64,000 bases of DNA from Massilimicrobiota sp. An134 (GCF_002160815.1 NZ_NFLH01000001.1:1-64000), one strand, 5' to 3'. Numbered from the stretch's first letter, positions 38,707 to 47,091 are shown. Notes: generated by a model from the letters alone, not told the origin. Numbers and translations: made by a program.

Positions 38707-38946
38707 ATGTCTAGAACAGTAATGTTAACAACTATTGACAATCCGTTTGATCCTTACACAGACTTTGACAATTGGTTAGCTTATGATACTGAAAAACACT
38801 ACAATACTTGTGGTCTTTTGGCTAGAATTGCTAACACTTCTGATGCATTGTCTGATGAAGAAAACGTGATTGAAATTGAATCAGCAATTGACGACTTTCT
38901 TAGTCTTGACTTAACAAATACATTTAAGAAACTTGTTTATGATTAA
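38707..38946 (+). CDS. Small phage protein preceding the packaging genes
   Basis: The 79-residue acidic protein (TTIDNPFDPYTDFDNWLAYD, TCGLLARIANTSDALSDEEN) is a type I know from the same position, just before the terminase genes, in many Bacillota phages; its role is unknown. The ATG lies 11 bases after AAGGAG. An overlapping ATG at 38703 gives only three codons. Confidence 0.68.
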   Translation: MSRTVMLTTIDNPFDPYTDFDNWLAYDTEKHYNTCGLLARIANTSDALSDEENVIEIESAIDDFLSLDLTNTFKKLVYD

Positions 38947-39040
38947 TGTTTTGTTTATCAACTAAAAAGTCTTTAAATGTTTTTAATAAAAGTTTATTAA
39001 TGTTTATGTTTTATCATTATCATTCATTAATAAAAATTAA

Positions 39041-39118
39041 TTTATTATTTAAGAGTTTGATTGAATAAATAAAATTATTTTATTATTTAAGAGTTTGATT
39101 GAATAAATAAAATTATTT
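39041..39118. repeat. Tandem repeat, two copies, 38-bp period
   Basis: TTTATTATTTAAGAGTTTGA and the following bases to 39080 recur exactly at 39079-39118. The repeat is non-coding and AT-rich. Confidence 0.9.
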
Positions 39119-39318
39119 CTTTTGTCATATGTAAACAACTTTATTGATAAATTTTACCTACATTTATCTCTATTATAAACATGGAAATTTATTTATCAGT
39201 CATACCCTTGAATATATAGAAAGGCGTGGGGAGGGGTCTCAAACAAGTGCACCCCCTCTCTCATCGCGCGCCTCTTCGATTTTTCTCCGGAGGATATTTT
39301 TGGAGAAACAATTCTATA

Positions 39319-39339
39319 TTTTTACGACACTTTAAGCGG
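39319..39339 (-). repeat. Left copy of a perfect 21-bp inverted repeat
   Basis: Read on the minus strand this is CCGCTTAAAGTGTCG followed by TAAAAA, identical to 39668-39688 on the plus strand. TATAGAAT follows it directly on the minus strand, so it could be a leftward promoter or operator. Confidence 0.85.
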
Positions 39340-39667
39340 CCTACGAGACCTTTTCTGACATTAAAATTGATATTTAGACATTTTTGGTATTGTTCATGGT
39401 ATATCCCCACAGATTTTGTTCTCAATTCCTCTCATAAGATTCAATCTAATGGACATTTATTAATGTTTGCCGTTTCTTTTGCTACTTAAAATCATTGTTT
39501 TTTATATTCTATTTTCTAACTTGTTTTATTTTTTAGATGTAACATTAATTTTGAAAGTTATCTCTGCATTACTCCTTTCATGCAAAGATAAAATATTTAC
39601 AGCTTGTATGTGATCATCCTATTTATTGATAAAAGTTATTTCCACACATAATTTAAGGTTTCGCAGT

Positions 39668-39688
39668 CCGCTTAAAGTGTCGTAAAAA
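39668..39688 (+). repeat. Right copy of a perfect 21-bp inverted repeat
   Basis: CCGCTTAAAGTGTCG followed by TAAAAA precedes GGTATTAATAC and the ribosome site of the small terminase gene. The core CGCTTAAA resembles CGCRTAAA of the 27-bp early element, but the spacing to the -10-like part differs. It is a candidate late promoter or operator. Confidence 0.85.
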
Positions 39689-39728
39689 GGTATTAATACT
39701 ACCTTAAAAGTATAGAGAAAGGAGTAGC

Positions 39729-40088
39729 ATGGTGGCTAAAAGCAATAAGCAAAGTTCTCAAAAGGAACCAAAAAGTTTTAGACCTGCTTTAACTCCTGAA
39801 GGTCAAGAAAACCGAATGATCTCTTTAGCTATGGATTTAGCTGAAAAACAGTTAAGAGAAGGCACCGCCTCTGCTCAAGTCCAGGTTCACTTTCTGAAAT
39901 TAGGTACTGAGAAAGCTCGATTAGAAAGAACAAAGCTTGAAAGAGAGATAGAGTTAATGAAGGCTAAACGAGAACAGATAGAATCAGCTCAACGTTCGGA
40001 AGAGTTATTCGAAAGAGCTATTGCTGCTATGAAACAGTATAGTGGTAATGGCACCAATGAAGAAATGGAGGATGACGAGTATGTATAG
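39729..40088 (+). CDS. terS: Terminase small subunit-like protein
   Basis: The 119-residue protein (SFRPALTPEGQENRMISLAM, REGTASAQVQVHFLKLGTEK, LEREIELMKAKREQIESAQR) is the helical, coiled-coil type small terminase candidate found before HNH and large terminase genes in Bacillota phages. It would recognise the packaging site, perhaps in the region just upstream. AAAGGAG precedes the ATG. Its stop overlaps the HNH gene. Confidence 0.7.
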   Translation: MVAKSNKQSSQKEPKSFRPALTPEGQENRMISLAMDLAEKQLREGTASAQVQVHFLKLGTEKARLERTKLEREIELMKAKREQIESAQRSEELFERAIAAMKQYSGNGTNEEMEDDEYV

Positions 40089-40497
40089 ATGCTATTCAGA
40101 ACTTATGAAAATCCAGACTTTTGAAGAACGTTTTAAGTATTTAAAAGTTAGAGGTTCAGGTGTTGGTAAAGACACCTTTGGTGCTCATAGATATTTGAAC
40201 CAAGCTTTATATCAATCAAAAGAATGGAGAGATTTTAGAAGAAAGATTATTGTTCGTGATATGGGGTGCGACTTAGGTTGTGAAGGTCATGAAATTTACA
40301 AAGGCGCTATTATACATCACATCAACCCATTAACTATTGATGATGTGATTAATAGAAGTCCTAAAATTTTTGATCCTGAGAATGTTATCACTGTAACACA
40401 CAATACTCATCTGGCTATTCACTATAGTGACGAATCAATTCTTCTAACAGCTCCGAAAGAAAGGAAAAAGAATGATACTTGTCCTTGGCGACAGTAA
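40081..40497 (+). CDS. HNH endonuclease of the packaging module
   Basis: The 138-residue protein has WRDFRRKIIVRDMGCDLG, then AIIHHINPLTIDDV and NVITVTHNTHLAIHY, the HNH nuclease pattern. In cos phages an HNH protein next to the terminase is needed for genome end formation, so the neighbourhood supports a cos mechanism. ATG at 40081 lies eight bases after GGAGG inside the end of the small subunit gene; longer in-frame starts have no ribosome site. Confidence 0.8.
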   Translation: MYRCYSELMKIQTFEERFKYLKVRGSGVGKDTFGAHRYLNQALYQSKEWRDFRRKIIVRDMGCDLGCEGHEIYKGAIIHHINPLTIDDVINRSPKIFDPENVITVTHNTHLAIHYSDESILLTAPKERKKNDTCPWRQ

Positions 40498-40516
40498 TTG
40501 AGAAGGGAGGATAAAT

Positions 40517-40906
40517 ATGAGTGATACAACAAATGATAATGTTAACACTAATGAGAGTATATTGCTTTCTATTAAGAAACTGTTAGGAATAACCCCTGAG
40601 TATACTATCTTTGATACTGACATTATCATACATATCAACAGTGTATTCACAATTCTTAACCAATTAGGAATAGGACCTGACGAAGGTTATGTAATCACTG
40701 GTGCTAATGAAACTTGGGATGATTATGTTCCAAAAGAATCAAGAGTGAGGATTGAGTCTTTGAAAACATTCATCTATATTAAAGTGAAATTAGTATTTGA
40801 TCCACCTCTAAGCTCTGTCGCTGTACAAAACCTAAAAGATACTGCCGCTGAATACGAATGGCGACTCACTAACTATGAGCGTAAAGATTCAGCTGCTCAA
40901 GAATAG
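40517..40906 (+). CDS. gp6-like head-tail connector protein
   Basis: The 129-residue protein (SILLSIKKLLGITPEYTIFD, DIIIHINSVFTILNQLGIGP, LKTFIYIKVKLVFDPPLSS, then EYEWRL) matches the gp6-like connector adaptor family that sits below the portal. It is unusual only in standing before the large terminase, an order I know from related phages. GGGAGG precedes the ATG. Confidence 0.75.
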   Translation: MSDTTNDNVNTNESILLSIKKLLGITPEYTIFDTDIIIHINSVFTILNQLGIGPDEGYVITGANETWDDYVPKESRVRIESLKTFIYIKVKLVFDPPLSSVAVQNLKDTAAEYEWRLTNYERKDSAAQE

Positions 40907-40920
40907 GGGTGAAAATCAAA

Positions 40921-41370
40921 ATGGAGAATTCACTATACCATCATGGTGTCAAAGGTATGAAGTGGGGCGTTCGTAGAACCCCAGCTCAGTTAGGACATAA
41001 AACAACTTCTAGTAAAAAGAAGAAAACTGGTTTGTTTAGTAAATCGAAACAAGAAACTAAAAAGAAAACTGTAGTCAAATCAACTGAACATACTGAACAA
41101 AAACCTAAAAAGAAATCTGTTAAAGAAATGACTGATCAGGAGTTAAACGCTTCTATCAATCGAATGAGATTAGAACAACAGTATGCTCAATTAACACCTA
41201 AGAAAGCATCTTTAGGTAAACGCTTTGTCAATAGCGCTATCAATGATGTATTAGTTCCAGGTATAAGAGAAGGAGCTAAAAACATGGTTGCTGATCAAAC
41301 TAGAAAAAGGGGAAATGATTTCGTCAACGATATGTTTGAAGCTATGACTAATCAGAAAAAGAAAAAGTAA
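40921..41370 (+). CDS. Basic phage protein with N-terminal GMKWG motif
   Basis: The 149-residue protein begins MENSLYHHGVKGMKWGVRR, a motif widely seen at the ends of phage head-module proteins. A long Lys-rich disordered stretch follows, then a helical C-terminal part (MTDQELNASINRMRLEQQYA). The motif recurs in the 43145 gene and in a related form in the RNA-polymerase-like protein. A virion-targeting role is possible but unproven. ATG at 40921 is preferred to an overlapping GTG at 40909 in the ribosome site. Confidence 0.68.
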   Translation: MENSLYHHGVKGMKWGVRRTPAQLGHKTTSSKKKKTGLFSKSKQETKKKTVVKSTEHTEQKPKKKSVKEMTDQELNASINRMRLEQQYAQLTPKKASLGKRFVNSAINDVLVPGIREGAKNMVADQTRKRGNDFVNDMFEAMTNQKKKK

Positions 41371-41384
41371 AGGTGATCTAAATT

Positions 41385-43133
41385 ATGGCTTTGTCAAATA
41401 CAGCCGTCCCAAAATATTACGGCTTATTTCGCGATGCCGTAATTAGAGGCGACATACCAGTTAATAAAGAGATCTCTATGGAGATGAATCGTATAGATGA
41501 TCTTATAGCTAATCCTGGAATCTACTATGATGACCAAGCAGTAGAAGGATGGATAGCTTATTGTGAAAATGAAATGACTTTGACCGATGGATCGGACTTA
41601 AGATTACTCGATTCGTTTAAACTCTGGGGTGAGCAAATCTTTGGTTGGTATTACTTTGTAGAACGAAGTATTTACGAACCGAATCCAGATGGACATGGAG
41701 GAAGGTATGTTAAGAGGTCAATCAAGAAACGATTGATCAACAAACAATACTTAATAGTTGCTCGTGGTGCTGCAAAATCCATGTATGCATCATGCATTCA
41801 AAGTTATTACCTTAATGTAGATACTTCTACAACTCATCAGATAACTACAGCACCTACAATGAAATTGGCGGAGGAAGTTATGTCCCCAATAGCTACTGCC
41901 ATAACCAGAGCAAGAGGTCCATTGTTTCAATTCCTCACCGATGGATCTATTCACAATACTACTGGAAGCATGGCTACTAGACAATTGCTGGGATCAACCA
42001 AGAAAGGTATTCAAAATTTCTTAACCGGATCTCTATTAGAAGTCAGACCTTTGAGTATTAACAAACTCCAAGGGTTGCGATGCAAAGTGGCAACTGTGGA
42101 TGAATGGTTGTCTGGGGATCTGAGAGAAGATCCAATAGGGGCAATCGAGCAGGGAGCTTCTAAACTTGATGATTACTTGATTGTAGCTACAAGTTCTGAA
42201 GGTACCGTTCGTAACGGTAGTGGTGACACAATCAAAATGGAGTTAATGGACATTCTCAAAGGAGAATATATTAACCCTCATGTTTCTATTTGGTATTACA
42301 GACTCGATTCTATAGATGAAGTTGCGTATCCTGATATGTGGATTAAAGCTAATCCAAACTTAGGTAAGACTGTAACTTATGAAGTCTATCAGAACGATGT
42401 TGAAAGAGCTGAAAAGGCTCCGGCTGCTAGAAACGATATTTTAGCAAAACGTTTCGGTATTCCGTTAGAAGGTTATACTTACTTCTTTACTTATGAAGAA
42501 ACCCTTCCAATGAAAAGAAAACGTGACTTTTGGCAAATGCCATGTTCAATGGGAGCAGACCTTTCACAAGGTGATGACTTCTGTGCATTTACATTCCTAT
42601 TTCCATTATCAAATGGTTCTTTTGGTGTAAAAACCAGAAACTATATAACAACTAAAACTTTAATGGAGCTACCTACGGCAATGAGAGCTAAGTATGACAC
42701 TTTTATCGCTGAAGGTAGCTTAATTGTTTTAGAAGGAGTCGTTCTCAACATGATGGAAGTCTATGACGATTTAGACAATTACATCATGAACTTTCAGTAT
42801 GATGTCCGCTCATTTGGGTATGACCCGTATGGAGCACAGGCATTTGTAGAAAGATGGGAGAGAGAGAACAGTCCTTATGGAGTTGTTAAAGTTATACAGG
42901 GTGCTAGAACTGAGTCAGTTCCTTTAGGAGAGATTAAGAAACTTTCAGAAGAGCGTATGCTTCTTTTTGATGAAGATCTTATGTCATTTGCTATGGGAAA
43001 CTGTATAACTTTGGAAGATACAAATGGGAATAGAAAGTTATTTAAGAAAAGACGTGAGCAAAAGATTGATGCTGTTGCTGCTTTATTGGATGCTTACGTT
43101 GCTTACAAAGAAAACATTGAATCGTTTGAGTAG
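41385..43133 (+). CDS. terL: Terminase large subunit
   Basis: The 582-residue packaging motor has an ATPase domain with Walker A-like VARGAAKS (about 125-132) and Walker B ATVDEW (about 236-241). The nuclease domain has GADLSQGDD (Asp about 391), SFGYDPYGAQAF and KIDAVAALLDA. It pumps DNA into the prohead and cuts it. The class resembles HK97/Terminase_1-like large subunits. The ATG at 41385 has AAAGGTGAT upstream. Confidence 0.93.
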   Translation: MALSNTAVPKYYGLFRDAVIRGDIPVNKEISMEMNRIDDLIANPGIYYDDQAVEGWIAYCENEMTLTDGSDLRLLDSFKLWGEQIFGWYYFVERSIYEPNPDGHGGRYVKRSIKKRLINKQYLIVARGAAKSMYASCIQSYYLNVDTSTTHQITTAPTMKLAEEVMSPIATAITRARGPLFQFLTDGSIHNTTGSMATRQLLGSTKKGIQNFLTGSLLEVRPLSINKLQGLRCKVATVDEWLSGDLREDPIGAIEQGASKLDDYLIVATSSEGTVRNGSGDTIKMELMDILKGEYINPHVSIWYYRLDSIDEVAYPDMWIKANPNLGKTVTYEVYQNDVERAEKAPAARNDILAKRFGIPLEGYTYFFTYEETLPMKRKRDFWQMPCSMGADLSQGDDFCAFTFLFPLSNGSFGVKTRNYITTKTLMELPTAMRAKYDTFIAEGSLIVLEGVVLNMMEVYDDLDNYIMNFQYDVRSFGYDPYGAQAFVERWERENSPYGVVKVIQGARTESVPLGEIKKLSEERMLLFDEDLMSFAMGNCITLEDTNGNRKLFKKRREQKIDAVAALLDAYVAYKENIESFE

Positions 43134-43144
43134 GAGGATGAATT

Positions 43145-43543
43145 ATGGATGAACAAGAGTTATACCATTATGGTGTCCTCGGAATGAAGTGGGGAGTTAG
43201 AAGAAATCCCTCAAAAGCTTATGGAAAAGCTGAAAAGAAGCGACAAAAGCTTCAATCAAAAGCAGCTTCTATGCATAGAAAAGCTGATACAAAAGCTTAT
43301 ATAGCTTCCGGTAAGATATCACGTTCTAAAACAAAGAAGCAACTTAAAAAGAATAGCAAAAAATTAAATCAAGCTTTACAGCTTAATTTCAAGTCAGAAC
43401 GACTTCAAAGAAAAGCGATAAAGTGGGAAAAGCAAATGGATAAAGTCTTTAAAGATTACGAAATAAATCGTATCGAACAGAAGACTATTTTAAAAGGTAA
43501 GAAATTTACTTATGAACTTACAAGAAAGAAGAGTCAAAGATAA
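43145..43543 (+). CDS. Basic phage protein with N-terminal GMKWG motif, second copy
   Basis: The 132-residue, very basic protein starts MDEQELYHYGVLGMKWGVRR, almost the same as the 40921 protein, followed by lysine-rich helices (KKRQKLQSKAASMHRKADTK). It lies between large terminase and portal. The shared tag and the placement suggest an internal head protein or packaged DNA-binding protein, which is inference. Confidence 0.68.
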   Translation: MDEQELYHYGVLGMKWGVRRNPSKAYGKAEKKRQKLQSKAASMHRKADTKAYIASGKISRSKTKKQLKKNSKKLNQALQLNFKSERLQRKAIKWEKQMDKVFKDYEINRIEQKTILKGKKFTYELTRKKSQR

Positions 43544-43558
43544 GGAGGGAAATTCAAA

Positions 43559-44827
43559 ATGGAGTTATCAATTCCATCTAGGTTAAAACATGCCTGGAAT
43601 GCTTTCCAAATGAATAGGAACCCTACTTATACAAATAACTATTATGGTTCAAGTTCTTCAACAAGACCTGACCGAATGCGATTCAGTAGAGGTAATGAAA
43701 GATCTATAGTTACTTCTATTTACAATCGTATCGCTTTGGATGTTTCTCAGTTATCTTTCGAACATGTTCAGTTGGATAAAGATGGGAGATACTCGGAAAC
43801 AAAAACCACAGGACTTAATACTTGCTTGACATTAGAAGCAAACCTTGATCAAACATCACGTGCCTTCTTCCAAGATGCATCGCTTTCAATGTTTGATGAG
43901 GGATCTATAGCATTAGTTCCAATTGATACAAATTTGGATCCTAACATAACAGGCGGTTATGATATTGAGTCAATTAGAGTTGGTCAAATTTTAACCTGGT
44001 ATCCAAAACATATTAAGGTTCGTCTTTATAACGAACAGACCGGTATTAAGGAAGATCGAATCATTCCTAAAAGTATTGCTGCAATCATTGAGAATCCGTT
44101 CTATACGGTGATGAATCAATCAAACTCAACTATGCAGCGATTAATTAGAAAACTAAGTTTGCTAGATGCAATCGACGAACAAAGCGCATCTGGAAAATTA
44201 GATTTGATTATTCAGCTTCCTTATACAGTTAAATCAAACTTACGTAAACAACAAGCGGAAGAAAGACGAAAGGCTGTTGAAGATCAATTATATGACAGTA
44301 AGTATGGTATTGCTTACATCGATTCAACTGAACGAGTTATTCAATTAAATCGTCCGGTTGAAAACAATTTGATGAGCCAAATTGAGTATCTGCAAAATCT
44401 CTTGTATAGCCAATTAGGGATTACTCAATCTATTCTAGATGGATCAGCAGATGATAAGACAATGCTCAATTATTATAATCGAATAGTTGAACCTATTGCT
44501 GCTGCTTTTGTTGATGAAATGAGAAGAAAGTTCCTAACTAAGACTGCCCGAACTCAAGGTCAGTCTATTATGTTCTTTAGAGATCCATTTAAGCTAGTTC
44601 CGGTTAGTGAATTAGCTGAAATTTCAGATAAATTAACTCGTAATGAAATTGCTTCTTCGAATGAAATGAGACAAACAATTGGATGGAAACCATCTAAAGA
44701 TCCGAAAGCCGATGAGTTGAGAAATAAGAATTTGAATCAACCCGAATCAGAGCTTCAAAAGGATCAGACGAGCCAAGATCTGAAAGGGATCGAAGATAAA
44801 GATAAGGAGGAAATTCAAAATGGATAA
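43559..44827 (+). CDS. Portal protein (HK97 type)
   Basis: The 422-residue protein has the phage portal pattern: RFSRGNERSIVTSIYNRIAL near the start, a beta-rich wing, and the stem region LLYSQLGITQSILDGSADDK then YYNRIVEPIAAAFVDEMRRK. Its C-terminus is an acidic, disordered tail. It forms the dodecameric ring through which DNA enters. The end overlaps the capsid fusion gene by eight bases. GGAGGG precedes the ATG. Confidence 0.88.
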   Translation: MELSIPSRLKHAWNAFQMNRNPTYTNNYYGSSSSTRPDRMRFSRGNERSIVTSIYNRIALDVSQLSFEHVQLDKDGRYSETKTTGLNTCLTLEANLDQTSRAFFQDASLSMFDEGSIALVPIDTNLDPNITGGYDIESIRVGQILTWYPKHIKVRLYNEQTGIKEDRIIPKSIAAIIENPFYTVMNQSNSTMQRLIRKLSLLDAIDEQSASGKLDLIIQLPYTVKSNLRKQQAEERRKAVEDQLYDSKYGIAYIDSTERVIQLNRPVENNLMSQIEYLQNLLYSQLGITQSILDGSADDKTMLNYYNRIVEPIAAAFVDEMRRKFLTKTARTQGQSIMFFRDPFKLVPVSELAEISDKLTRNEIASSNEMRQTIGWKPSKDPKADELRNKNLNQPESELQKDQTSQDLKGIEDKDKEEIQNG

Positions 44828-46679
44828 AAACAACTATGATTGTTCCGGTTGGGCTACAGTTAATGATGTCCTTTGTGCTGATGGAAGAACTATCCGTAGA
44901 GATGCTTTCAAAGCCAACAATGGACAAGTTGTTCCTGTAGTTTGGAATCACAAACATGGTGAAGTTTCCAATGTTCTAGGCCATGCTTTGTTAGAAAATC
45001 GACCTGAAGGTGTTTATACATATGTATCTTTTAACGATACAGTTGGTGGTCGTACAGCTAAGCAATTAGTTGAACATGGAGATATTAGAGCGTTTTCCAT
45101 CTTTGCGAATTCATTAAAGCAGAATGGAAATGATGTTATTCACGGTAATATTCGTGAAGTTAGTCTTGTTCTTGCGGGTGCAAACCCAAAAGCTTATATA
45201 GATAACGTAATAGCTCATGGACAAGAATCAGAAGAAGAAGCTTATATTCTTACGGCAATTGATACTGAAATTGTTTGTCATGCTGAAGAACCTAAAGAAT
45301 CATCTGAAAGTAAAAAGACAGAAAGCGATACTAAGAAAGATGAAACCGAAGGATCTAAAGATGAAGATAACGCAGTACAAGATCCACAAGAATTATTTGA
45401 TTCTTTAACTGATGATCAAAAGACTCTTGTTTATGCATTAGTAGGAGCCGCTTTAGAAAGTGAAGATCCTGATGCAGAAGACAACACTGACAACTCAGAA
45501 GGAGGAAAAGAAGAAATGAAACACAACTTATTTGAAGAAGGTGCTGAAGTAGTGCAAGACAATTTTATCGCTCATTCTGATCAAATGGCGATTCTTGCTA
45601 ATGCTAAAAATAAATCAGTAGGTACTTTCAGAAATGCTTTAGAAGATTATGTTGCTTCTAAATCTATGAGCGTTGATGGAGAACAATTGGCTCATGGTAT
45701 TGATTCTATTGATACATTGTTCCCAGACTTCAAAGACATTAAACCAGGAGCTCCAGATATTATTTCTAGAGACCAAACTTGGATTGCTGCTGTAATGCAG
45801 AAAGTTGGTAAAACACCATTCAGCCGTATCAGAACTCGTCAAGCTGATATTCGTGATAAACAGATTAGAGCTTACGGATATAAGAAATCAGCTAAAAAGA
45901 AAGATATGGCTAACATTAAACTGTTAAAGAGAACTACTGACCCACAAACAGTTTATGTTAAAGACAAATTAGACAGAGATGACATTGTTGATATCGTTGA
46001 TTTCGATGTAGTTGAATACTTATATGGAATCATGAGAATGAATCTTAACGAAGAGTTAGCAATGGCTATCATGGTTGGCGATGGACGTGAAGAAGGAGAC
46101 GAAGATAAAATCGACGAAACTCACATTAGACCAATCTGGAAAGATGATGAGTTATATACTATTCATACTGATGTTGATATTGCTGGTATGAAGAAATCAT
46201 TACAAGGAACTAATACTTCTGCTAACTTCGGTGATAACTATGTTTATGCAGAAGCTATTATTCAATCAGCGTTATATGCTCGTGAACAATACAAAGGAAG
46301 CGGAAGCTTAGATTTCTATTGTGCTCCACATGTATTAAATATGATGTTATTAGCTCGTGACTTAAATGGTCGTAGAATTTATGATTCTGTTTCTGACTTA
46401 GCTACAGCTTTAAATGTTAATTCTATCCAAACTGCTGAACAATTTGATGGTTTAGTAAGAGAAGCTGCTGGATCTAAAAAGAAGAAATTATTAGGTTTAT
46501 TTGTAAACTTGGCAGATTACAATGTTGGTGCTACTAAAGGTGGAGAAATCACTAGATTTAACCAATTCGACATTGACTTCAACCAAGAAAAATACTTGAT
46601 TGAAACTCGTGTATCTGGAGCATTAACTAGACCTTATTCAGCTATCGCTTTGGAAGAAGATGTAACTGGAACTTTTTAG
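44820..46679 (+). CDS. Prohead protease-scaffold-major capsid fusion (HK97 type)
   Basis: The 619-residue protein fuses three head functions. Residues 1-150 are an S78-type prohead protease (WNHKH with H44/H46, IRAFSIFAN with S93, REVSLVLAGANP). Residues about 150-232 are an acidic scaffold-like linker. Residues 233-619 are an HK97-fold capsid protein ending SGALTRPYSAIALEED. An internal ATG at 45516, ten bases after GGAGG and in frame (M233), can make the capsid part alone. The gene ends at TAG 46677-46679, where a -1 frameshift can extend it. It overlaps the portal gene by eight bases. Confidence 0.88.
   Translation: MDKNNYDCSGWATVNDVLCADGRTIRRDAFKANNGQVVPVVWNHKHGEVSNVLGHALLENRPEGVYTYVSFNDTVGGRTAKQLVEHGDIRAFSIFANSLKQNGNDVIHGNIREVSLVLAGANPKAYIDNVIAHGQESEEEAYILTAIDTEIVCHAEEPKESSESKKTESDTKKDETEGSKDEDNAVQDPQELFDSLTDDQKTLVYALVGAALESEDPDAEDNTDNSEGGKEEMKHNLFEEGAEVVQDNFIAHSDQMAILANAKNKSVGTFRNALEDYVASKSMSVDGEQLAHGIDSIDTLFPDFKDIKPGAPDIISRDQTWIAAVMQKVGKTPFSRIRTRQADIRDKQIRAYGYKKSAKKKDMANIKLLKRTTDPQTVYVKDKLDRDDIVDIVDFDVVEYLYGIMRMNLNEELAMAIMVGDGREEGDEDKIDETHIRPIWKDDELYTIHTDVDIAGMKKSLQGTNTSANFGDNYVYAEAIIQSALYAREQYKGSGSLDFYCAPHVLNMMLLARDLNGRRIYDSVSDLATALNVNSIQTAEQFDGLVREAAGSKKKKLLGLFVNLADYNVGATKGGEITRFNQFDIDFNQEKYLIETRVSGALTRPYSAIALEEDVTGTF
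45501..45518 (+). promoter_or_regulatory. Internal ribosome binding site and start for the capsid part
   Basis: GGAGG (45501-45505) stands ten bases before an in-frame ATG (45516) exactly where the acidic linker ends and the capsid part begins (MKHNLFEEGAEVV). It could give unfused major capsid protein in the excess a head needs. Confidence 0.6.
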
Positions 46680-46713
46680 TAGACACCCTCGTTTCTCCTG
46701 TTGATGAGGGTGT
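46673..46713 (+). promoter_or_regulatory. Candidate -1 frameshift signal at the capsid stop codon
   Basis: The capsid frame ends ACT TTT TAG. A Phe-tRNA on TTT (46674-46676) can slip one base back to an identical TTT (46673-46675), after which the frame reads TTA GTA GAC onward without a stop. An 8-bp stem follows: ACACCCTC (46683-46690) with GAGGGTGT (46706-46713), no T-run behind it. The 3-nt spacer to the stem is shorter than usual for -1 sites. Confidence 0.65.
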
Positions 46714-47077
46714 TGATCTTTTAGGTAAGAATGCCGAAGATTTACAAACAGGTGTTAAAGTGCTTTCTAATAATCGTATAGTAGGTACATTAAAATATGT
46801 AACTGGTTATACAGGATTCAGTTCTGTTTCTGAAGAACAATCTGGAAATTATTTGGCAATTAAATTCGACACTAATGTTGAAGAACCAGATTCTATTACT
46901 GTTGAACTTGTTGGAGGAACTAAAGGTCCTGTCGAATTAGATGAAGACCGCATGTTTGTTGGTAGAATTAAAGATAAGACTATCAAGACTATTAAAGTCA
47001 CAACAACAGTAGATGAACAAGAGTATGTTGAAAACTACGACATCTCAAGATTAGTTCTAACTCCAGCAAGTGAGTAA
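46676..47077 (+). CDS. Ig-like decoration/head-fibre domain, probably made as a frameshift extension of the capsid protein
   Basis: From the -1 frame at 46676 the reading is open to 47077 and encodes LVDTLVSPVDEGVDLLGKNA, EDLQTGVKVL, NNRIVGTLKYVTGYTGFSS and EQSGNYLAIKFDTN, then a beta-rich domain. Similar sequences (xLGKNxxDLQTGV...GTLKYVTGYTGFS) occur, as I recall, as separate head decoration proteins in other phages. Here there is no in-frame ATG/TTG and no ribosome site before GTG 46760, which already lies inside the conserved part. So fusion by frameshifting from the capsid gene is the best reading. Confidence 0.65.
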   Translation, partial: LVDTLVSPVDEGVDLLGKNAEDLQTGVKVLSNNRIVGTLKYVTGYTGFSSVSEEQSGNYLAIKFDTNVEEPDSITVELVGGTKGPVELDEDRMFVGRIKDKTIKTIKVTTTVDEQEYVENYDISRLVLTPASE

Positions 47078-47091
47078 GGAGATAATTCAAA

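Larger units (their letters stand above)
38947..39728. other. Non-coding control region before the terminase genes (candidate cos/late promoter region)
   Basis: No convincing gene lies in these 782 bases. From left to right it holds a 38-bp period tandem repeat (39041-39118), a GC-rich island that can fold back on itself (39223-39272; GGCG...CGCC and GAGGGGT with ACCCCCTC), a hairpin TTTCTCC/GGAGAAA (39282-39308), and a perfect 21-bp inverted repeat pair (39319-39339 and 39668-39688). The right copy ends about 40 bases before the small terminase gene. Position and structure fit a packaging (cos) site and/or the late promoter, which cannot be proven from sequence. Confidence 0.5.

Noticed and set aside
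39144-39489. Overlapping short ORFs in the region before the small terminase gene
   Set aside because: No ribosome site, odd composition (Phe/Arg/His-rich) and overlap with the GC-rich island and the 21-bp repeat; the region is better read as non-coding.
46760-47077. Independent decoration gene starting at GTG 46760
   Set aside because: There is no ribosome site, and the GTG lies within the conserved LQTGVKV segment; the frame is open back to the capsid stop codon.
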